Below are positions 44,362 through 53,685 of a stretch of 64,000 bases of DNA, in pieces; position 1 is the stretch's first letter, and every line of letters begins with the position of its first letter. The notes under the pieces are model-generated. The model saw nothing but the letters and a program-made list of their open reading frames with translations. It was not told where the DNA came from and searched no databases. The DNA comes from Aureimonas glaciei (GTDB lineage: Bacteria > Pseudomonadota > Alphaproteobacteria > Rhizobiales > Rhizobiaceae), in assembly GCF_014643375.1 (NCBI RefSeq), contig NZ_BMJJ01000010.1, forward strand, positions 101,093 to 165,092, given 5' to 3'. Both the position numbers and the translations under genes were made by a program.

Positions 44362-45264
44362 ATGAACGAATCCCCACCGGTCTACCGCTTCGCGCCCAGC
44401 CCGAACGGCGCGCTGCATCTCGGCCACGCCCTCTCGGCGCTGGTCAATCACGGTCTCGCGCGGGCGGCGGGCGGGCGCTTCCTCCTGCGGCTGGAGGACA
44501 TCGACCGGGCCCGCTGCACGATCGCCCACGAGCGGGCGATCGAGGACGACCTGGCGTTTCTCGGGATCGCCTGGGACGGGCCGCCGCGCCGGCAGTCCGA
44601 GCATTTCGGCGACTACCGCGCGGCGCTGGAGGCACTGGTCGATGCCGGCCTCGTCTATCCCGCCTTTCTGTCGCGCGGCGAGATCCGCGCCTTCGCCGAG
44701 CGCCACCGGGAGGAGACGGGCAGCGCCTGGCCGAGCGACCCCGACGGCGCGCCTCTCTATCCCGGGCTCGACCGCAAGCTTCCCGAGGCCGAACGGGCCG
44801 CCCGTATCGCCGCGGGCGAGCCGCACGCTTTTCGTCTCGACATGGGCGCCGCGCTGGCCGGTCTCGGTCCGCTGTCCTTCGCCGAGACGGGGGCGGGGTC
44901 GGACGAGGAGGCGAGCGAGATCGCCGCCGATCCGGCCGTCTGGGGCGATGTTGTCCTCGCCCGCCGTGACGTGCCGACGAGCTACCACCTGGCGGTGGTC
45001 GTCGACGACGCCTTGCAGGGCGTAACGCATGTCGTGCGCGGGCGCGATCTCCTTCCGGCCACGTCGGTGCACCGCGTGCTGCAGGCGCTGCTCGGCCTGC
45101 CGCAGCCCGTCTACCACCATCACGACCTCATTCTCGGCCCCGATGGGCGGAAACTGTCGAAGAGCGCCGGCGACACCTCGCTGGCGGAACTGCGTGCGGC
45201 GGGGCTCACGGCGGCGGACATCAGGCGCATGGTCGGCCTGCCTGCTACGGCAGAACCCGTCTGA
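44362..45264 (+). CDS. gluQ: Glutamyl-Q tRNA(Asp) synthetase
   Basis: A 300-residue paralogue of the glutamyl-tRNA synthetase catalytic domain, without the anticodon-binding domains; it attaches glutamate to queuosine in tRNA-Asp. The nucleotide-binding motifs are FAPSPNGALHLGHALSA (HIGH-type) and RKLSKSAGD (KMSKS-type). The zinc-binding Cys cluster of the E. coli enzyme is not evident in the corresponding loop (about 95-120), which is common in alphaproteobacterial forms. Its stop abuts the convergent stop of the transporter gene with no spacer. Confidence 0.88.
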   Translation: MNESPPVYRFAPSPNGALHLGHALSALVNHGLARAAGGRFLLRLEDIDRARCTIAHERAIEDDLAFLGIAWDGPPRRQSEHFGDYRAALEALVDAGLVYPAFLSRGEIRAFAERHREETGSAWPSDPDGAPLYPGLDRKLPEAERAARIAAGEPHAFRLDMGAALAGLGPLSFAETGAGSDEEASEIAADPAVWGDVVLARRDVPTSYHLAVVVDDALQGVTHVVRGRDLLPATSVHRVLQALLGLPQPVYHHHDLILGPDGRKLSKSAGDTSLAELRAAGLTAADIRRMVGLPATAEPV

Positions 45265-46221
45265 TCAGGCGAGGATGGCGAGCCAGACGGCGAGGGTGAC
45301 CACGGACAGCAGCGTCGAGACGAGAATCGCGGTCGCGGCAAGCTTTTCGCCTGATTTGAAGTAGCTGGCGAAGAGGTAGCAGTTGACCCCGGCGGGGCAG
45401 GCGGCGGTGAGCACGGCGACCTTCAGCCAGAGCGGCGGCAACAGCTCCACGCCGACGACGTAGACGATGGCCGGCATCAGCACGAGCGAGAGGGCCGAGA
45501 CGACGAGCGCGCTGGAAAGGTCGCCGCGCAGGCCGTAGCGCGTCAGCGACATGCCCATGGCGAAGAGCGAGACGGGACCGGCGGTCGAGCCGAGCAGGCG
45601 CACCACGTCCTCGACCGGACCGGGCAGCGCGAGGCCCGTCAGACGCCAGACGAGGCCGCAGAGGATGCCGACGATGATGGCGTTGCGCGACAGGTTGACG
45701 GCGATCCGCTTCACCGTCGTGAGCGCCGAGACGGTCGGCGGCGCGGTGCCGTTCTCCAGGGCGTCGAGGCGGGCGGCGCGCTCCATCAGAAGGGTGGCGA
45801 CCGTCATCATGACAGGCATGTGGATGGCGATGATCAGGAACAGGGCTTCCAGCCCTTCGTCGCCATAGGCCCGCTGCACCGCCGGGATGGCGACGAAGAC
45901 GGTGTTGGCGAAGCTCGCCGAAATGCCGGCGATGATGCCGGTCCGCCGGTCGGTGCCGATCAGCCGCCGCACCAGGATCGTCGCCGGCGCCCAGGTGAGC
46001 GCGACGGCGAGAAAATAGGCGAACCACAGGAAGAGCGGGTTGGCACCGGCGAAATTGGCGGTGGCCAGCGTGCGGAACAGCAGCGCCGGCACGGCGATGA
46101 CGAAGACGAATTTGGCCAGACCCTCGCCGACCGCATCATCGAGAAGTTTCAGCCTTGCGGCGAGAAAGCCGACGGCGATGACCGCGAAGATCGGCACGAT
46201 GACGGTGAGGATGATCTGCAT
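45265..46221 (-). CDS. AEC family transporter
   Basis: A 318-residue auxin-efflux-carrier-type secondary transporter with about ten helices. It begins IILTVIVPIFAVIAVGFLAARL and contains the family segment SASFANTVFVAIPAV in the first half; the second half includes AACPAGVNCYLFASYF. Bacterial members export or import dicarboxylates such as malate or malonate; the substrate here is unknown. The ATG at 46221 is chosen as the first codon before the first helix. Confidence 0.85.
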   Translation of the reverse strand: MQIILTVIVPIFAVIAVGFLAARLKLLDDAVGEGLAKFVFVIAVPALLFRTLATANFAGANPLFLWFAYFLAVALTWAPATILVRRLIGTDRRTGIIAGISASFANTVFVAIPAVQRAYGDEGLEALFLIIAIHMPVMMTVATLLMERAARLDALENGTAPPTVSALTTVKRIAVNLSRNAIIVGILCGLVWRLTGLALPGPVEDVVRLLGSTAGPVSLFAMGMSLTRYGLRGDLSSALVVSALSLVLMPAIVYVVGVELLPPLWLKVAVLTAACPAGVNCYLFASYFKSGEKLAATAILVSTLLSVVTLAVWLAILA

Positions 46222-46475
46222 GATGCCGCGGCTATGGCCTATGTCGTGTGGGGCGGCCGGGAGCCGTTCTGGTCCAGCCCCGTGGCGCGGACACCCGTCC
46301 TCCGTGTCTGCTGCGCTTTTCCAGCGATGAACAGACGCAAGCGGGCTAAAGGCCCCGGAAGTCGGCGGCCCGTTGCCCTGCGGCCACAGACGCGGACGCC
46401 GCGAGGTCGCATAAGGCAGGGGCGGCCGCCGGTCGCGCGCCGGGACCGTCGCCAAAATCATAGAACAGGCCGCCG

Positions 46476-47357
46476 ATGCCCCGTCTGCTTCCCTATTTTC
46501 CCGCGATCTTCGTGGTCCTCTGGTCGACCGGCTTCATCGGCGCGCGCTACGCCATGCCGCATGCCGAGCCCTTCACCTTCCTCGCGCTGCGGTTTGCGCT
46601 GGCGCTCCTGCTGCTCGCGCCCGTCGCCTTCGCCGTGCGCGAGGGCTGGCCGGGGCGGCGGCCGGCGCTGCACGCCATGCTGGCCGGCGGACTGATCCAC
46701 GGCGTCTATCTCGGCGGCGTGTTCTTCGCGGTCCGGCACGGCCTGTCGGCCGGCATCGCGGCGCTGATCGTCGGCCTGCAGCCTTTGCTGACGGCGTTGC
46801 TCGCCGCCGCCTTCCTCGGCGAGGCGATCCGGCCGCGGCACTGGCTGGGACTGGCACTCGGCCTTCTCGGCGTCGCCCTCGTCGTCGCGCCGAAGCTCGG
46901 CACCGGCTCCGGTCTCACGGCGCTGACGCTGCTGCCGGCACTGCTGGCGGCGCTCGGCATTTCCGTCGGCACGATCTGGCAGAAGCGTTTCGTCGGCGGC
47001 GTCGACCTGCGCGTCGGCACGGCCCTGCAATATCTCGGCGCCCTGGTGCCGACGGCGGTCTGCGCCGTGCTCTTCGAGACCATGCGCGTCGACGTCACCG
47101 GCGAGTTCGTCTTCGCGCTGGTCTGGCTGACCCTGGTCCTGTCGATCGGCGCGATCTTCCTGCTGCTCTTCCTCATCCGCGAGGGCGCGGTGTCGCAGGT
47201 CTCCTCGCTGATGTACCTGACGCCCGGCGTCACCGCCTGCATGGCCTTCGCGCTGTTCGGCGAGACGCTGACCTCCATCCAGCTCTTCGGCATGGTGCTG
47301 GCTGCCACCGGCGTCGCCGCCGCGACTTGGAAGCGCGCCGAGCCACCCGTCTCGTAG
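46476..47357 (+). CDS. DMT/EamA family transporter
   Basis: A 293-residue membrane protein with ten helices in two EamA repeats (about 5-135 and 145-285). Recognisable segments are FVVLWSTGFIGARYAMPHAEP and LYLTPGVTACMAFALFGETL. EamA proteins are exporters of amino acids or metabolites, and the substrate cannot be read from the sequence. It is transcribed alone, divergent from the AEC gene with a 254-base gap holding no recognised feature. Confidence 0.87.
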   Translation: MPRLLPYFPAIFVVLWSTGFIGARYAMPHAEPFTFLALRFALALLLLAPVAFAVREGWPGRRPALHAMLAGGLIHGVYLGGVFFAVRHGLSAGIAALIVGLQPLLTALLAAAFLGEAIRPRHWLGLALGLLGVALVVAPKLGTGSGLTALTLLPALLAALGISVGTIWQKRFVGGVDLRVGTALQYLGALVPTAVCAVLFETMRVDVTGEFVFALVWLTLVLSIGAIFLLLFLIREGAVSQVSSLMYLTPGVTACMAFALFGETLTSIQLFGMVLAATGVAAATWKRAEPPVS

Positions 47358-47424
47358 GCGTGACGCAACGCCACTCGCCTATCGCCTCGACGCGGCCTAT
47401 ATCGAGGCGACGCCAACCGGAACG

Positions 47425-47619
47425 ATGCCGATGTCCGATATCCTGTCCATTCTCGCTTTGATCGTCATGGTGGCCGTCGCCGTCGTGCTGTTGATGGGGC
47501 TCTTCAACATGATGCGCGGGGGCGACGGCAATCGGTCGCAGAAGCTGATGCGGGCCCGCGTCATGCTGCAGGGCGTGGCCGTGCTGATCATGGTCGGCGC
47601 ACTCTGGTTCGCCCGCTGA
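47425..47619 (+). CDS. HIG1 domain protein (hypoxia-induced family)
   Basis: A 64-residue protein with two membrane helices (LSILALIVMVAVAVVLLMGLF and MLQGVAVLIMVGALWF) joined by a polar basic loop containing RGGDGNRSQKLMRARVMLQ, matching the HIG_1_N pattern. Eukaryotic relatives help assemble cytochrome c oxidase complexes; bacterial function is uncertain. Its stop TGA shares its last A with the ATG of the adenosyltransferase gene (TGATG). Confidence 0.8.
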   Translation: MPMSDILSILALIVMVAVAVVLLMGLFNMMRGGDGNRSQKLMRARVMLQGVAVLIMVGALWFAR

Positions 47620-48191
47620 TGGTCAAGCTCAACAAGATCTACACCCGCACCGGCGACGACGGCACTTCGGGCCTCGGCACCGGCGAGCGCCGGCTGAAAT
47701 CGGACCTGCGCTTCGAGGCGATCGGCACCGTCGACGAGCTGAACGGCACGATCGGCATGGCGCGCCTCCACACGGCAGGCGAACTCGATGCCATGCTGGC
47801 GACGATCCAGAACGACCTGTTCGACCTCGGCGCCGATCTCGCCACGCCCGAGACCGGCGAGAAGCTTCCCTATGAGCGCCTCGCCATCATCCCGTCGCAG
47901 GTCGAGCGGCTCGAGCGCGAGATCGACGCGATGAATGCGCGTCTGGAGCCGCTGAAGAGCTTCATTCTGCCGGCCGGCTCTCCGGCGGCCGCCCATCTGC
48001 ACCTTGCCCGCACCGTCGCCCGGCGCGCCGAGCGGCTGATGGTCGGGCTCGCCCGGCTGCCGGCCGAGACGGTGTCGGAGGCGGCGATGACCTACGTGAA
48101 CCGCCTGTCCGACCACCTCTTCGTCGCCGCGCGCATCGCCAATGACGAGGGCAGGGCGGACGTTCTCTGGGTCCCCGGCGCGAGCCGCTAG
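47619..48191 (+). CDS. Cob(I)alamin/cobyrinic acid a,c-diamide adenosyltransferase (PduO type)
   Basis: A 190-residue trimeric adenosyltransferase that adds the 5'-deoxyadenosyl group of ATP to cob(I)alamin. The ATP-binding N-terminus KIYTRTGDDGTSGLGTGER (about 6-24) and FEAIGTVDELNGTIG (about 34-48) are diagnostic, as is the helical segment ARTVARRAERL near residue 131. The end TYVNRLSDHLFVAARIAN is conserved. Translation is coupled to the HIG1 gene. No cobalamin riboswitch was recognised upstream. Confidence 0.9.
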   Translation: MVKLNKIYTRTGDDGTSGLGTGERRLKSDLRFEAIGTVDELNGTIGMARLHTAGELDAMLATIQNDLFDLGADLATPETGEKLPYERLAIIPSQVERLEREIDAMNARLEPLKSFILPAGSPAAAHLHLARTVARRAERLMVGLARLPAETVSEAAMTYVNRLSDHLFVAARIANDEGRADVLWVPGASR

Positions 48192-48332
48192 CAGATCGGT
48201 CGGCCGGCGCATTGGCCGGCAACCAAGCATGCCCTCCCGGCCCGGCGACCCGCCGTCTCTGGGGCAGCATTTCCTGACCATCCCCGGGACCGGTCCGCTG
48301 GACGCGTCCGCGCTTCAACGACAGGCACGCGC

Positions 48333-50666
48333 ATGACGCTCCGGACCTTCGTGCGTTCCCTCTGGCTCGTGCTCTTCCTTCTTCTCGGCGTCGCCGCAAT
48401 ACCGGCCGGGGCCCAGGAAGAGGCGGCCGAGGCCGATCCGGTCGTCGTTCTCGACCAGCAGGCGGCGGAACTGGCCGCCATCCAGAAAGCGGCCGAGGCC
48501 GAGACGACGTCGGCCGAGAAGGCCGAGCTGCGCGACCGCGGCATGGTCGCCGGGAGCACCGCCAACATGGCCGTGGCGCAGCTGGTGCCGCGGCTCGCCG
48601 AAATCGACGCGCGCATCGCCGAACTCGGGCCGGTGCTCGAAGACGAGGCGCCCGACGTCAAGGCGCAGCGCGAGCGGCTCGATGCCGAACGCACCGATCT
48701 CGATTCGACGATCAAGCGCGGGCGCCTGGTGGCCGCGGACGCCAAGGAAATGATCGACCGGATGATCCGGGAGATCAACGAGGCCTTCAACCGCGACACG
48801 TTCAAGAAGGTCGCCTCGCCGCTGTCGCCGGCCCTGTGGAGCGACGTGGCGGCCAGTCTCGCCGACGACCTGGCCCGGCTGCGGGATTTTGTCGTGGTCT
48901 CCGTTCTCGGTGCGTCCAAGGCGCATTTCGGCTCGCGCCTCGCCCTCGTCGCGGCGGGTCTCGGTCTGGCCCTGCTGCTGCTCATGCCCGTGCGGCGTGG
49001 CCTGCGCCAGGTCGGCCGGCGGATCGCCGTTGAGCAGGTGCCGGGCACGCGGGCGCGCCGGTCCGCCCTCGCGCTCTGGTTCGTTCTGGTCGGCACCTTC
49101 ACCTCGGCGCTCGCCTTCCTCATCCTCTTCCAGGCGCTGAACTGGGGCGGCTTCCTCACCCGCTGGACGCGGCCGCTGGCCGAGACGCTGTCGATCACCG
49201 CCTCCATCGGCGGCTTCATGGTCTCGCTCGGCGCCGGCCTCCTCCTGGTCGGCCAGCCCTCCTGGCGGCTGGCACCGCTCACCGAGGAGACGGCCAAGCG
49301 CCTGCGCCCCTATCCCGGCCTCGGGGCTATCCTGACCTTCGTCGGCGTCTTCCTGATCGAGAGCGGCAAGGCGGTCGGCGTCAGCGAGGCGGCGGCGATC
49401 TTCCTCAACTACGTCGTTGCCTTCAGCTACAGCGCGCTTCTGGCGGCGTTGCTGATCACCCTGATGCGCCACCGTCGTGCGGCTGCGCAGGAAGCGGGCG
49501 CCGAGCCGAGTGCGCAGACGACCTTCGTGACGCTCGCCACTCTTTTGGGCTGGTGCGCGGTCGCGGTCGCGCTGGTCGCCGCGCTGCAGGGCTATGTGAA
49601 TTTCGCGCTCTTCCTCAGCCGGCAGGCGATCTGGACGGCGATCGTGGCGGCAGCGACCTATCTCCTCCTGATTGTCGCCGACGACCTCTGCACGACCTTC
49701 CTGTCGCCGGAGAGCCGGCTCGGGCGTTCGCTGCAGGCGGGTCTCGGTCTGCGCCGCACGCAGGTCGGTCAGCTCGGCGTCATCGCCTCCGCTCTCCTGC
49801 GTCTCGCCATCCTCGTCGTCGCCGCCATCCTCCTGTCCGGCCCGCTCGGACCAGGGGCGAGCTCGCTGTTCTATCAGTTCGGCAATTCCGCCGAGATCCA
49901 GATCGGCGGCTTCAGCATCGTCCCGGGGTCGATCCTGAAGGCGGCGGTCGTGCTCTTCGTCGGCATCGCTTTGATGCGCGCGGTCCGCCACTGGCTGAAC
50001 GAGCGCTACCTGCCGGCGACCGATCTCGATCCCGGCGCGCGCAATTCGGTCTCCACCATCGTCAGCTATGCCGGCATCCTGCTCGCCGGCTTCTGGGCGC
50101 TGTCGACGCTCGGCATCGGCGTCGAGCGGATCGCGCTGGTCGTCTCCGCTTTGTCGGTCGGCATCGGCTTCGGCCTGCAGGCGATCACCCAGAATTTCGT
50201 CTCCGGCCTCATCCTCCTCGCCGAGCGTCCAGTGAAGATCGGCGACACGGTGCGCCTCGGGACGGACGAGGGGGAGGTGCGGCGCATCAGCGTTCGCTCC
50301 ACCGAAATCCAGATCGCCGACCGGTCGACGCTGATCGTCCCGAACTCCGAGCTGATCACCAAGTCAATCCGCAACATGACGATGGCCAACCCGCTCGGGC
50401 GCATCCAGATCGGCTTTTCCGCGCCGCTCGATGTCGATGTGGCGGCCGTCCGGCGCGCGCTGCTCGACATTCTCGCCGCGCATGAGACGATCCTGGAGGA
50501 TCCCGCGCCCTCCGTCTTCATCGACGGGATCGAGGACGGCAAGGTGGCGTTCAAGGCCTTCGCCTTCGTTGCCAGCCCCCGGACCGTCTATTCGACGCGC
50601 AGCGCCATCTATTTCACGCTGCTGGAGCGCTTCAAGGCGGAGGAGATCAAGCTGGTCGTGGCGTGA
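48333..50666 (+). CDS. Large mechanosensitive ion channel family protein (DUF3772/MscS)
   Basis: A 777-residue protein. A signal peptide (to about 28) leads to a periplasmic helical region (about 30-190, the DUF3772 type) with heptad-like Glu/Ala repeats. About ten or eleven helices follow (about 200-590), then the MscS core: ALSVGIGFGLQAITQNFVSG pore helix (about 610-629), the beta domain IGDTVRLGTDEGEVRRISVR, and the cytoplasmic vestibule to 777. It should open on membrane tension to release solutes in osmotic downshock. Confidence 0.88.
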   Translation: MTLRTFVRSLWLVLFLLLGVAAIPAGAQEEAAEADPVVVLDQQAAELAAIQKAAEAETTSAEKAELRDRGMVAGSTANMAVAQLVPRLAEIDARIAELGPVLEDEAPDVKAQRERLDAERTDLDSTIKRGRLVAADAKEMIDRMIREINEAFNRDTFKKVASPLSPALWSDVAASLADDLARLRDFVVVSVLGASKAHFGSRLALVAAGLGLALLLLMPVRRGLRQVGRRIAVEQVPGTRARRSALALWFVLVGTFTSALAFLILFQALNWGGFLTRWTRPLAETLSITASIGGFMVSLGAGLLLVGQPSWRLAPLTEETAKRLRPYPGLGAILTFVGVFLIESGKAVGVSEAAAIFLNYVVAFSYSALLAALLITLMRHRRAAAQEAGAEPSAQTTFVTLATLLGWCAVAVALVAALQGYVNFALFLSRQAIWTAIVAAATYLLLIVADDLCTTFLSPESRLGRSLQAGLGLRRTQVGQLGVIASALLRLAILVVAAILLSGPLGPGASSLFYQFGNSAEIQIGGFSIVPGSILKAAVVLFVGIALMRAVRHWLNERYLPATDLDPGARNSVSTIVSYAGILLAGFWALSTLGIGVERIALVVSALSVGIGFGLQAITQNFVSGLILLAERPVKIGDTVRLGTDEGEVRRISVRSTEIQIADRSTLIVPNSELITKSIRNMTMANPLGRIQIGFSAPLDVDVAAVRRALLDILAAHETILEDPAPSVFIDGIEDGKVAFKAFAFVASPRTVYSTRSAIYFTLLERFKAEEIKLVVA

Positions 50667-50812
50667 GTGCCACCCGGATACCGCTTCACGCGATGTCATG
50701 GTCTGGCGACGTCGACGTCGCCGGGCCGCCATCGAAGGGGTTCCTGCCGTTCCCCTTGCCTTATCGATGCCGGCGCGGCTTGATGGGCGCCTCGACCCGC
50801 TGAAGGGCTCCC

Positions 50813-51511
50813 ATGTTCCTGCCGTTCTACGACGACAACCGGCTGAAGAGCATCCGCCATGCCTATGTGATGCTGGCGCTGATTGTCGCCAATGTCGTGA
50901 TCTGGCTGTTCTTTTCGTCGACCGGCGAGACCGGGGCCTATCTCTCCGGCTTTGAGCTGTCCTACGGCTTCATTCCCTCCGTGGTGAACGATCTGGCGGT
51001 GCTGCCGCCGGAATATCATGTGCAGCCGACGGTCCTCAACTTCGTCACCTACAGCTTCATCCACCTCGATTTCTGGCATCTTCTCGGCAACATGCTGTTC
51101 CTCTGGGTGTTCGGCGACAATGTCGAGGATGCGTTCGGACATTTCCGCTTCGTCCTGTTCTACCTCCTCTGCGCGGCGGCGGCGGCGGGCGCGCACGCGC
51201 TGACCATGCCCGAGTCCGACAGCTCGCTGCTCGGTGCCTCCGGAGCCGTGTCGGGCGTCGTCGCGGCCTATCTGATGCTGAGTCCGCGGGTGTGGATCTG
51301 GGTGCTGGTGCTCGGCCGCTTTCCCCTGGCGCTGCCGGCCTGGATTCTCCTCCTCGTCTGGATCGGCTACCAGTTCACCATGCTGGCGCTCGGCGACGAC
51401 GAGGTTTCCTACGGCGCCCATTCCGGCGGAATCGTCGCCGGGGCGCTGCTGACGCTGGTGCTGCGCCGCCCCGGCGTGCCGCTGTTCGCGCCGCGTGTGC
51501 AGAGTTTGTGA
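50813..51511 (+). CDS. Rhomboid family intramembrane serine protease
   Basis: A 232-residue membrane protease with six helices. The catalytic dyad is intact: Ser143 in GASGAVSG and His202 in SYGAHSGG. The helix-2 HxxxN region appears as HLDFWHLLGNMLFLW (His89, Asn93). The first helix (about 18-35) follows a polar start RLKSIRHAY. Substrates are unknown. It is separated by 145 bases from the channel gene and appears monocistronic. Confidence 0.88.
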   Translation: MFLPFYDDNRLKSIRHAYVMLALIVANVVIWLFFSSTGETGAYLSGFELSYGFIPSVVNDLAVLPPEYHVQPTVLNFVTYSFIHLDFWHLLGNMLFLWVFGDNVEDAFGHFRFVLFYLLCAAAAAGAHALTMPESDSSLLGASGAVSGVVAAYLMLSPRVWIWVLVLGRFPLALPAWILLLVWIGYQFTMLALGDDEVSYGAHSGGIVAGALLTLVLRRPGVPLFAPRVQSL

Positions 51512-51610
51512 CGGCACCGGACGCCCGCGTCGCGAACAGGCGCGCGGCTGCCGCGGCAAGACTTGAAAGCGGCGGCTTGCCAGCCCAGAACGGGGATGAC
51601 CGGGTCTAAA

Positions 51611-51632
51611 CTTTGACCTTCACGTCAAACTG
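51611..51632. promoter_or_regulatory. Palindrome upstream of etfBA
   Basis: TTGAC (51613-51617) and GTCAA (51624-51628) are separated by six bases, and the symmetry extends outward to CTTTGAC/GTCAAAC with one mismatch. The first arm doubles as a -35-like TTGACC. Such a site would suit a dimeric repressor acting on etfBA. The regulator is unknown, and the site is 121 bases upstream of the etfB start. Confidence 0.4.
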
Positions 51633-51748
51633 CAATATCGCAGGATCACGTTTGCGCCGCGAGCCGAGACATCCCCGAAGGGATGGGCCCGGCTCCCGGA
51701 GCGTCCAAGAGAGTGCCTGGCCTCGGCCGGGCCAGAGGGGAGTTGGGC

Positions 51749-52498
51749 ATGAAGATCCTCGTCGCCGTCAAGCGGGTGGTGGACTACAACGTGAAGATCC
51801 GGGTCAAGCCGGACGGCACGGGCGTCGACCTCGCCAACGTCAAGATGAGCATGAATCCCTTCGACGAGATCGCCGTCGAAGAGGCCATCCGGATGAAGGA
51901 AAAGGGCGTCGCCACCGAGATCGTCGCCGTCTCCATCGGCCCGCAGCAGGCCCAGGAGACGCTGCGCACGGCGCTCGCCATGGGCGCCGACCGCGGCATC
52001 CTGATCAAGACCGACGGCGTCACCGAGCCGCTCGCCGTCGCCAAGCTCCTGAAGGGCGTCGTCGAGGCGGAAAAGCCCGATCTCGTCATCCTCGGCAAGC
52101 AGGCGATCGACGACGACTGCAACCAGACCGGCCAGATGCTGGCGGCGCTGCTGGGCTGGAGCCAGGGCACCTTCGCCAACAAGATCGAGTTGGCGGACGG
52201 CAAGGCGACCGTGACGCGCGAGGTCGATGGCGGCCTGCAGACGCTCGACCTGACCCTGCCGGCGATCGTGACGACGGACCTGCGCCTCAACGAGCCGCGC
52301 TACGCCTCGCTGCCCAACATCATGAAGGCGAAGAAAAAGCCGCTGGAGGAAAAGACCCCGGCCGATTTCGGCGTCGACGTCTCGCCGCGGCTGACCGTGG
52401 TGAAGACCGTCGAGCCGGCCAAGCGCGGCGCCGGCGTCAAGGTCGCCTCCGTCGACGAACTGATCGCCAAGCTCAAGAACGAAGCCGGCGTCCTCTGA
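51749..52498 (+). CDS. etfB: Electron transfer flavoprotein, beta subunit
   Basis: A 249-residue AMP-binding subunit of ETF. Landmark segments are [20 protein letters not shown] at the N-terminus, [40 protein letters not shown] and the signature [20 protein letters not shown] with the recognition loop for partner dehydrogenases. The start at 51749 follows GAGGGGAG. It forms with EtfA the acceptor of electrons from acyl-CoA dehydrogenases, passing them to ETF-quinone oxidoreductase. Confidence 0.95.
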   Translation: MKILVAVKRVVDYNVKIRVKPDGTGVDLANVKMSMNPFDEIAVEEAIRMKEKGVATEIVAVSIGPQQAQETLRTALAMGADRGILIKTDGVTEPLAVAKLLKGVVEAEKPDLVILGKQAIDDDCNQTGQMLAALLGWSQGTFANKIELADGKATVTREVDGGLQTLDLTLPAIVTTDLRLNEPRYASLPNIMKAKKKPLEEKTPADFGVDVSPRLTVVKTVEPAKRGAGVKVASVDELIAKLKNEAGVL

Positions 52499-52523
52499 TC
52501 CGAAGCGCACGAAGGAAATTTTC

Positions 52524-53453
52524 ATGACCACGCTTCTCCTGGCCGAACACGACAACCACACCCTGTCCGACCTCACCGCCAAGGCCCTGACGGCCGCGCT
52601 CGCCCTCGGCGGCGAGGTGCATGTCCTCGTCGCGGGCGAAAGCGCGACGGCCGTCGCCGAAACGGCCGCCAAGCTCCAGGGCGTCGCCAAGGTGCTCCTC
52701 GCCGAAGCGACGCCCTACGCCCATCACCTCGCCGAGCCGCTCGCCGCGCTCATCGTCTCGCTCGCGCCCGGCTACGACGCCGTGGTCGGGCCGTCGACGA
52801 CGACGGTGAAGAACGTGCTGCCGCGCGTCGCCGCCCTGCTCGACGTGATGCAGATCTCGGACGTCACCGCGGTGCTCGGCGCCGACACGTTCGAGCGGCC
52901 GATCTATGCCGGCAACGCCATCCAGACCGTCACCTCGGCCGACGCCAAGAAGATCGTCACCGTGCGCACCGCGTCCTTCGCCTCGGCCGGCGAGGGCGGT
53001 TCCGCCGCGATCGAACCGGTGGCGGCCGCGGCCGACCCGGCGCTCTCGACCTTCATCGAGGACAAGCTGGCGACCAGCGACCGGCCGGAGCTCACCTCGG
53101 CCAAGATCATCCTGTCCGGCGGACGGGCGCTCGGCTCGAAGGAAAAGTTCGAGGAAGTGATCCTGCCGCTCGCCGACAAGCTTGGCGCGGCGATCGGCGC
53201 CTCCCGCGCCGCCGTCGATGCAGGCTATGCGCCGAACGACTGGCAGGTCGGCCAGACCGGCAAGGTCGTCGCGCCGGATCTCTACATCGCCGCCGGCATT
53301 TCCGGCGCGATCCAGCATCTGGCCGGCATGAAGGACTCCAAGGTGATCGTCGCGATCAACAAGGACGAGGAGGCGCCGATCTTCCAGGTCGCCGATTACG
53401 GCCTGGTGGGCGACCTGTTCACCCTGCTGCCGGAACTGCAGTCCAAGCTCTAG
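52524..53453 (+). CDS. etfA: Electron transfer flavoprotein, alpha subunit
   Basis: A 309-residue FAD-binding subunit. The C-terminal FAD domain contains [20 protein letters not shown], the Arg/Gly/Ser loop [20 protein letters not shown], and the signature [20 protein letters not shown] with [14 protein letters not shown] after it. The N-terminal part is the Rossmann-like domain that pairs with EtfB. It follows etfB by 25 bases, preceded by GAAGGAAAT. A hairpin with CGGTAGCG and CGCTACCG arms (53510-53550) lies about 55 bases past the stop and may end the transcript. Confidence 0.95.
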   Translation: MTTLLLAEHDNHTLSDLTAKALTAALALGGEVHVLVAGESATAVAETAAKLQGVAKVLLAEATPYAHHLAEPLAALIVSLAPGYDAVVGPSTTTVKNVLPRVAALLDVMQISDVTAVLGADTFERPIYAGNAIQTVTSADAKKIVTVRTASFASAGEGGSAAIEPVAAAADPALSTFIEDKLATSDRPELTSAKIILSGGRALGSKEKFEEVILPLADKLGAAIGASRAAVDAGYAPNDWQVGQTGKVVAPDLYIAAGISGAIQHLAGMKDSKVIVAINKDEEAPIFQVADYGLVGDLFTLLPELQSKL

Positions 53454-53685
53454 GCCGCGTCGCTTCGCCGCATATGAGACCCGCCGCGGCTGCAGCGGTA
53501 AGCACGCGGCGGTAGCGCTTCGACGAAAGACAGTGCCGCGCCCGCTACCGCGGCGCGTCGCCGTGTGAGACAGTGCCCTCCCGTCCGGATCGCCCGGGCG
53601 GGCGAGGGTGCGTCCTTGGGGCGCCCATCGTCGGATCGGTTTTTCGCGGGCGCCAGCGCCCGTCCTTGCGTTTGGTATCGGAATC

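Noticed and set aside
47200-47425. Possible cobalamin riboswitch for the adenosyltransferase operon
   Set aside because: The region upstream of the HIG1 gene is mostly coding, and no B12-box-like sequence was found.
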